NCBI GenBank assembly: GCA_964529265.1 | Contig: CAZGVW010000029.1 | Location: 1-11,100, forward strand | DNA: 11,100 nucleotides | Source: CAZGVW01 sp964529265 | GTDB taxonomy: Bacteria > Planctomycetota > Phycisphaerae > Phycisphaerales > UBA1924 | Direction of reading: 5' to 3' | In this document: positions 7,043 to 11,100 of the stretch, piece by piece | How positions within the stretch are numbered: the stretch's first letter is position 1 | Layout of the letters: every line of letters begins with the position of its first letter | The notes under the pieces: generated by a model | What the model was told of the DNA's origin: nothing | Databases searched by the model: none | The model's input: the letters and a program-made list of their open reading frames with translations, nothing else | Made by a program: the position numbers and the translations under genes

Positions 7043-7753
7043 GGGCCGGCCGCCGTTCGCAGCGTTGATGCGGCGGCGCAGCATGGCGCGCATGTCGTCG
7101 ATGCGGGCCGCCAGATAGCGCAGGCCCTCTTGCTCGCCCATGGCGATGAGTTCATCGTGGCTCACGGGCTCCCCGATCATGACGGCCAGGCGACGGGCCC
7201 AGAAGCGCGGGCGCTTGCGGCGGCGCGGCCAGGCGTCGAACGCGCCTTCGATAGCGACGGGCACAACGGGGCATTGCGATCGCTTGAAGAGAATCCAGGC
7301 GCCGCGCTTGAAGGGGCGCATCAAGCCATCGGGCGTGCGCGAGCCCTCGGGAAAGAGCAAAACGGGGTGACCGTCGTCGAGACGGGAAAGCGCTTCGCGG
7401 ATGGCGGCCATGTCGCCCGACTCCTCCTTGATGGGGATCGAGTTGAGCGTGCGGATGAACCACCCGAAACGGGGGTTCTCGAAGAGACCGAGGCGCGCGA
7501 CAGGGTGAAACTGGCGGGTTCTGATCACAGTTCCGATCACCGGCGGATCGAGGTAGGACTGGTGGTTGGCGACGAAGAGGCAGGCGCCGCGGCGGGGAAT
7601 GCGATCGACGCCGTAGTAGCGAACACGGAAGACAAGCGTCTCGGCAAGCGAGACGAACCAGAAGATGAACCAGTAGATGAGCGGCTGGAGGCGGCCGGCG
7701 CGGGCAGCCGCGGCGGCGGCGCGCGGCGAGAGCGCGTCTTCGGGCGGCCTCAA
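7016..7753 (-). CDS. plsC: 1-acyl-sn-glycerol-3-phosphate acyltransferase (PlsC family)
   Basis: This 245-residue membrane-associated enzyme likely transfers an acyl group to lysophosphatidic acid to make phosphatidic acid. A hydrophobic segment (about 24-42) precedes the catalytic NHQSYLD (NHx4D, H64 and D69). The substrate-binding block FPEGSRT is at 134-140 and VPVAIEG at 164-170, all in the usual order and spacing. Start: a TTG at 7753 that overlaps the cmk stop as TTGA, with GGAG ten bases upstream (7764-7767), so it is probably translationally coupled to cmk. Related families (lysophospholipid or ornithine-lipid acyltransferases) share these motifs, so the acyl acceptor is inferred. The Arg/Gly-rich C-terminus is encoded partly within the 27-bp convergent overlap with the amidotransferase gene. 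Confidence 0.9.
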   Translation of the reverse strand: MRPPEDALSPRAAAAAARAGRLQPLIYWFIFWFVSLAETLVFRVRYYGVDRIPRRGACLFVANHQSYLDPPVIGTVIRTRQFHPVARLGLFENPRFGWFIRTLNSIPIKEESGDMAAIREALSRLDDGHPVLLFPEGSRTPDGLMRPFKRGAWILFKRSQCPVVPVAIEGAFDAWPRRRKRPRFWARRLAVMIGEPVSHDELIAMGEQEGLRYLAARIDDMRAMLRRRINAANGGRPSRPRGAGR

Positions 7754-8550
7754 GCCTGGCCCGCTCCGGCCGGGGTCCGGCTGGCGAGCGTGGTGCGCAC
7801 GATACGGTAAAGCGTATCGACGACCTCATCGAAGGAGAGGCCGGAAGTATCCACGTCGATCGCATCGTCCGGACGGCGGAGGGGGCCGACGCGGCGCGAG
7901 GCATCGCGGAGATCTCGTTCGAAGAGTTCGCGCTCGATGGCGTCCACATCGACCTTCACGCCTGAGGCGGCGAGTTGCGCCGCGCGGCGCTCGGCTCGCA
8001 CACGGGGTGAGGCGTCGAGGTACATCTTCACATCCGCGTCGGGGAAGACGACGGAGCCCTGGTCGCGCCCTTCGGTGACGAGGCGCTGGTGCTGGGCGCC
8101 GATGATGCGCTGCTTGCGGACGAGGACCTCGCGCAGTTCGGGCAGCGCCGAGACCGGCGAGACAGCCGCGGAGACATCCGCATCTCGCAGCCGGTCGGTG
8201 TAGGGCTGCAGGAACGCCAGAAGCGCCGGGGGATCGGCCGTCCAATCGAAGTGGAGGTCGGCCGCCTGCGCGAGGCGGGCGACGCCGGGCCCATCGTCAA
8301 GGAGCACGCCGCGGTCGATGGCGAGCGCGGTCGCGGCCCGGTACATGGCGCCGGTGTCGAGGAACTCCAGCCCGAGGCGGATGGCGAGCGCGCGGCCGAC
8401 CGACGACTTCCCGGTGCCGGCGGGGCCATCGATGGTGACGATGAGCCTCGGAAACGAACGGCGGTCGAATCTGATCGGCGCTGCATCCGTCACGTCGGGC
8501 AAGCATACCGCGACGGGCGAGGTCCGCGTGTGAGCGCCGCTGTGCGTCAT
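7750..8550 (-). CDS. cmk: Cytidylate kinase
   Basis: This 266-residue enzyme phosphorylates CMP and dCMP with ATP, recycling CMP released by phospholipid and Kdo-transfer chemistry. Seen: P-loop GPAGTGKS (42-49), LDTGAMYRA (64-72), GRDQGSVVFPDA (161-172, where E. coli has M at the Q), LDASPRVRAERR (178-189), and the RD.RD.SRR..PL block (212-224) that binds CMP and forms the lid. A ~35-residue N-terminal extension precedes the canonical start near RLIVTIDG. The ATG at 8550 is supported by a 4-base ATGA overlap with the upstream gene and GGAGG (8555-8559) four bases before it. The frame stays open further upstream to 9027, but that part is antisense-like shadow of the preceding gene. Confidence 0.95.
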   Translation of the reverse strand: MTHSGAHTRTSPVAVCLPDVTDAAPIRFDRRSFPRLIVTIDGPAGTGKSSVGRALAIRLGLEFLDTGAMYRAATALAIDRGVLLDDGPGVARLAQAADLHFDWTADPPALLAFLQPYTDRLRDADVSAAVSPVSALPELREVLVRKQRIIGAQHQRLVTEGRDQGSVVFPDADVKMYLDASPRVRAERRAAQLAASGVKVDVDAIERELFERDLRDASRRVGPLRRPDDAIDVDTSGLSFDEVVDTLYRIVRTTLASRTPAGAGQA

Positions 8551-9341
8551 GAGGCCTCCGCGCCAAAGAGCGCAGGTTCGAGCGTTTCGCGCGTCCTGCG
8601 CACCCCTTCGATCACATCGCCCGAGCCGCGATACTCGATCGCGACTGCGCCATCGAATCCGACGCTCGTGATCGCATCCGCGCTCACGCGGAGCGAATAC
8701 CCCTCGTGCTCCCCTTCCTTCGAGAAGCCGAGCGCCGATGCAAGAACCACAGGAGCATAGGGCGAGAGGCGGCGGAGGTAGCCGGTGGCGTCGGAGGACG
8801 CCGCCGCGGCCTGGAAATCGGGCAGCGATCCGAGCCGGAACCCCCCCACCTTCTTGATGAGGTCCGTGACCCGCTCCGGCGTGGCCGTCAGCCCGGGGTT
8901 GGGCTGGATGAGGAGGCTCAGGTCCAGCCGATCGGCTCGGGCGGCCAAAGGGCGGAGTCGCTCCGCCGCGAGTTCGAGGGCGGCATCCGAATCGGCGCCG
9001 CTGATGGCGATCGCCGCGGCGCTGCACCCAAGCCGCTGGGCGGCGGTCAGGACCCGCTCCAGACGCCCCGTAGCCGCGGCGGCGGGGGCGGACTTGGGCT
9101 CCGCCAGGGGGTGGGCCTCGGTCTCGACCAGGAAGAGGCAGGGGCAGGCGGCCTTGTCGGCTCGCTCGCGGAGGCGGTCGATTCTCGCGGTGTCCGCGCC
9201 GGCCAGCAGGTCGGTGGTGACGAGGAGACCGCGCAGGCCCAGTTCGTCGTGGGCGACGCGCGGCAGATCGAGCAGGTCCATCGCTTTCCGCGCGGCCCCG
9301 ATCGACTTCCGAAATGAACGCGCTGAGAGGATCAGCAGCAT
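8547..9341 (-). CDS. TIM-barrel sugar-isomerase/epimerase-like protein, possibly inactive
   Basis: This 264-residue protein looks like the xylose-isomerase-like TIM-barrel group (AP_endonuc_2 family). LLIQPNPGLTATPERV (143-158) and VGGFRLGSLPDFQ (165-177) match strands 5 and 6, and GFDGAVAIEYRGSGDVIEGV (228-247) matches the C-terminal strand and helix. Active members bind a divalent metal with Glu, Asp, His and Glu. Here the first Glu position appears as Q146 or N148, D175 and E236 are kept, and no HxKD histidine is found in VVLASALGF (198-206). The metal site therefore looks incomplete. Substrate unknown. It overlaps cmk by 4 bases and heads the minus-strand operon. The ATG lacks a good ribosome-binding site. 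Confidence 0.75.
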   Translation of the reverse strand: MLLILSARSFRKSIGAARKAMDLLDLPRVAHDELGLRGLLVTTDLLAGADTARIDRLRERADKAACPCLFLVETEAHPLAEPKSAPAAAATGRLERVLTAAQRLGCSAAAIAISGADSDAALELAAERLRPLAARADRLDLSLLIQPNPGLTATPERVTDLIKKVGGFRLGSLPDFQAAAASSDATGYLRRLSPYAPVVLASALGFSKEGEHEGYSLRVSADAITSVGFDGAVAIEYRGSGDVIEGVRRTRETLEPALFGAEAS

Positions 9342-9359
9342 GCGGCGGTCTCGGTTTGC

Positions 9360-9388
9360 ACTCTACCCGACGCTACGCGCCCCTCCAA
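9360..9388 (-). promoter_or_regulatory. Possible promoter of the isomerase-like gene, cmk and plsC
   Basis: On the minus strand: TTGGAG (9388-9383), a 17-bp spacer, TAGAGT (9365-9360). The boxes match consensus at 3/6 and 4/6 bases. It lies 19 bp before the start codon, giving a very short leader. In this GC-rich DNA such matches can arise by chance. Confidence 0.3.
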
Positions 9389-9410
9389 GCGAGGCGGTGT
9401 GGGCCGCGCG

Positions 9411-9438
9411 TTGCGGCGCCGCGAGGCGTGGCTAGCAT
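9411..9438 (+). promoter_or_regulatory. Possible gcvH promoter
   Basis: TTGCGG (9411-9416), a 16-bp spacer and TAGCAT (9433-9438), matching consensus at 3/6 and 4/6. It lies ~60 bp before the gcvH start in the divergent gap. No known glycine riboswitch fold could be recognised in the remaining sequence. Confidence 0.3.
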
Positions 9439-9500
9439 GGCCCCCTCCCGAACGGGCCGGTGGCCATCGGCCGCGGGAGAACACGCGAGGCCAACAACCC

Positions 9501-9884
9501 ATGTCATCCCCCGCCGATCGCACGTATTCCGAATCCCACGAATGGCACAAGGTCTCGGGCGATACGCTCACGCTGGGCGTGACGAAGTTCGCCGTGGACG
9601 AACTCACCGACGTCACCTACATCGAGATGAAGCCCAAGGGCACGAAGTTCAAGGCCGGCGAATCGATCGGCGAGATCGAATCCGTCAAGGCCACCAGCGA
9701 GGTGTACTGCGCGGCCGGCGGCGAGATCGTGGAGGTCAACCCCGCGCTCCAGGACGATCCCGGCGTGCTCAACCGCGATCCCTTCGGCGCCGGCTGGCTG
9801 GTGAAGATCAAGATCTCCGATCCGTCGGGCCTCAAGGGCCTCATGGATCAGCCCACCTACGACTCAAAGCACTCCTCCCACTGA
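9501..9884 (+). CDS. gcvH: Glycine cleavage system H protein
   Basis: This 127-residue lipoyl carrier shuttles the aminomethyl group between the P, T and L proteins of the glycine cleavage complex. The sequence starts with the typical YSESHEWHKV (9-18). It has LGVTKFAVDELTDVTYIEM (25-43), then the lipoylation loop ESVKATSEVY (60-69) with K63 as the modified lysine, and ends with the NRDPFGAGWLVKIK block (91-104). Length is normal. ATG 9501 has GAGG ten bases upstream (9487-9490). An upstream in-frame extension to 9399 lacks family similarity. No gcvP, gcvT or lpd lies next to it, so the gene is either isolated or separated from its partners. Confidence 0.96.
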   Translation: MSSPADRTYSESHEWHKVSGDTLTLGVTKFAVDELTDVTYIEMKPKGTKFKAGESIGEIESVKATSEVYCAAGGEIVEVNPALQDDPGVLNRDPFGAGWLVKIKISDPSGLKGLMDQPTYDSKHSSH

Positions 9885-9895
9885 AACCGCGGCGC

Positions 9896-9950
9896 CCGAC
9901 GGCCGAAAATGATGTCGGCACACTCATTCCCAGGGGGCGGCGGCCGTCGG
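9896..9950 (+). repeat. 10-bp inverted repeat flanking the gcvH-ABC gap
   Basis: CCGACGGCCG (9896-9905) is the exact reverse complement of CGGCCGTCGG (9941-9950), with a 35-base interval. The right arm ends one base before the ATG at 9952, so the stem could mask translation from that start. No T-run follows, so a gcvH terminator is unlikely. If the ABC gene starts at 9991 it is simply an intergenic stem. Confidence 0.4.
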
Positions 9951-9951
9951 C

Positions 9952-10767
9952 ATGCACGAAGCATCATCGATTCCAGCGCGATCACCTGCCATGAGCGAGA
10001 CGGCTGATGCCGCGCCCACATGCGCTGCGCCCTCTCCCATCATCCGCTGCGTCGGTGTGCACAAGACCTATCGCGTCGGCGGCGGCGCCGTCACCGCGCT
10101 CCGCGGCGCCGACCTCGAGATCCCCGAACCCGGCTTCTACGCCGTCATGGGCGCCTCGGGCAGCGGCAAGTCAACCCTCATGCACCTCATGGCCGCGCTC
10201 GATACGCCAGACCAGGGCGAGATCCACGTCGCCGGCCGCCGCATCGATGCGCTCGACGAGCGCGCCCTCACGCGCTTCCGCCGCCGCGAGGTCGGCATCG
10301 TCTTCCAGCAGTTCAACCTCATCCCGACGATGACCGCGCAGGAAAACATCGAACTCCCCGGCCTCCTCGCCGGCGAGAAGGCCGAATGGCTCAGCAACCG
10401 CAGCGCCGAACTCCTCCAGCGCCTCGGCCTGCAAGACCGCGCCGACCACCGACCCGATGCCCTCTCCGGCGGCGAGCAGCAGCGCGTCGCCATCGCCCGC
10501 GCCCTGCTCTTCTCACCCCCCGTCCTCTTCGCCGATGAACCCACCGGCAACCTCGATTCCCGCACCGCCGAGGGCCTCTGGCGATTGCTCGACCAGATCG
10601 CCCGCGAGCACGCGCTCACCGTGATCATGGTCACGCACGAGCCCGCCGCGGCTGCCCACTGCCGAGGCGTCTTCATCCTCTCGGATGGACGAATCACCGG
10701 CCACATCAACACGGAACACATGGATGCAGGCGCCCTGGCGGCTCGCTATCAGCAACTTGTCGGGTAG
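9952..10767 (+). CDS. ABC transporter ATP-binding protein, LolD/MacB type
   Basis: This 271-residue ATPase belongs to the LolD/MacB/FtsE group that powers FtsX-like permeases. All motifs are intact: Walker A GASGSGKST (67-75), Q-loop FQQFNLIP (118-125), signature LSGGEQQRVAIARA (171-184), Walker B VLFADEPTGNLD (191-202) and the switch histidine in VTHE (H229). Family members extract lipoproteins, export macrolides or other compounds, or act in envelope maintenance; the substrate here cannot be read from the ATPase. ATG 9952 gives a 28-residue extension before the family-like IIRCVGVHKTY. ATG 9991 (258 residues) is an equal or better alternative. The 3' end overlaps the permease start by 44 bp. 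Codons end in C more often than in the minus-strand genes. Confidence 0.93.
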   Translation: MHEASSIPARSPAMSETADAAPTCAAPSPIIRCVGVHKTYRVGGGAVTALRGADLEIPEPGFYAVMGASGSGKSTLMHLMAALDTPDQGEIHVAGRRIDALDERALTRFRRREVGIVFQQFNLIPTMTAQENIELPGLLAGEKAEWLSNRSAELLQRLGLQDRADHRPDALSGGEQQRVAIARALLFSPPVLFADEPTGNLDSRTAEGLWRLLDQIAREHALTVIMVTHEPAAAAHCRGVFILSDGRITGHINTEHMDAGALAARYQQLVG

Positions 10768-11100
10768 GCGCCTCCGCACGGGCCTGCTCGTCGCCGCTGT
10801 GGCGCTCTCCGCGTCCTTCGTCGTCGCCATCTCCTGCGCCCTCTCGTCGCTCAACGCCGGCCTCGAGAAGCGCCTCATCACCCGCATCGGCGCCGCGGAT
10901 ATTCTCATCCGCCACGTCGGCGGCGCGACGATGGACCCCGCCATCCTCGATACCGTGCGCGCCTGGCCCGGCGTCCGCGCCGCCGCGCCGCGCTCCCGCG
11001 GCCCCATTCCTCTGAGAAACCCCGCCAACTCCATCGCCGCCGTCGCCCTCGGGCACGGTGGCGATCCCGGCGTCGAAGCCATGCTCGCGCCCCTCGACCT
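10724..11100 (+). CDS. FtsX/MacB-type ABC permease, N-terminal part (continues past window)
   Basis: An open frame from ATG 10724 runs to the window end (125 residues seen). It opens with MQAPWRLAISNLSGRRLRTG, the usual pattern of a short amphipathic, arginine-rich cytoplasmic start. One hydrophobic membrane segment follows (about 20-40, LLVAAVALSASFVVAISCAL), then the beginning of an extracytoplasmic core domain, with GLEKRLITRIGAADILIRH (46-64) resembling the MacB periplasmic core. It overlaps the ATPase gene by 44 bp in another frame, consistent with a coupled ATPase-permease pair. No clear ribosome-binding site precedes it; an ATG at 10720 is in a different frame. The truncated length prevents assignment to LolC/E, MacB or other subgroups. 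Confidence 0.88.
   Translation, partial: MQAPWRLAISNLSGRRLRTGLLVAAVALSASFVVAISCALSSLNAGLEKRLITRIGAADILIRHVGGATMDPAILDTVRAWPGVRAAAPRSRGPIPLRNPANSIAAVALGHGGDPGVEAMLAPLD

Overview
The window is GC-rich bacterial DNA that looks planctomycetal, probably Phycisphaerae. The evidence is a 16S rRNA gene whose V3-flanking universal-probe site carries a planctomycete-type base change (positions 1013-1030), together with the character of the proteins. A Kdo-8-phosphate synthase implies a lipopolysaccharide-bearing outer membrane, and a LolD/MacB-type transporter fits a Gram-negative envelope. The class-level placement is inferred from memory of 16S signatures, not from a search.

Left part (1-1808): the 5' ~1.34 kb of a 16S rRNA gene on the minus strand, cut off by the window start. 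It is preceded by a ~400-nt structured leader with a boxA-like antitermination element and a sigma70-type promoter (TTGACA, 16 bp, TACAGT). The promoter lies only ~30 bp beyond the stop codon of the upstream gene.

Minus-strand cluster (1809-5308): kdsA, mcsA, mcsB and a comF-family gene run in the same direction towards the rRNA gene, with gaps of 34, -1 and 32 bp. McsA and McsB are the zinc-finger activator and the kinase of protein-arginine phosphorylation. Here they sit without ctsR or clpC.

Plus-strand pair (5469-7042): a DUF1444-type protein of unknown function, then a PabA/TrpG-type glutamine amidotransferase. A 110-bp gap between them holds an inverted array of degenerate 7-bp repeats, the most unusual non-coding structure in the window.

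Minus-strand operon (7016-9341): a TIM-barrel sugar-isomerase-like protein, cytidylate kinase (cmk) and a PlsC-type acyltransferase, joined by two 4-base stop/start overlaps. Its 3' end overlaps the amidotransferase gene by 27 bp.

Right part (9501-11100, plus strand): gcvH, then an ABC ATPase whose 3' end overlaps by 44 bp the start of an FtsX/MacB-type permease that runs off the window.

Almost everything is housekeeping: ribosomal RNA, envelope and lipid synthesis, nucleotide and folate/tryptophan metabolism, glycine cleavage and protein quality control. I see no mobile element, CRISPR array, tRNA or defence locus. I cannot demonstrate a new system. The best leads are the heptad array, a possible two-state fold in the rRNA leader, the divergent phosphoarginine-site motif in McsB, and a TIM-barrel protein that seems to have lost metal ligands.
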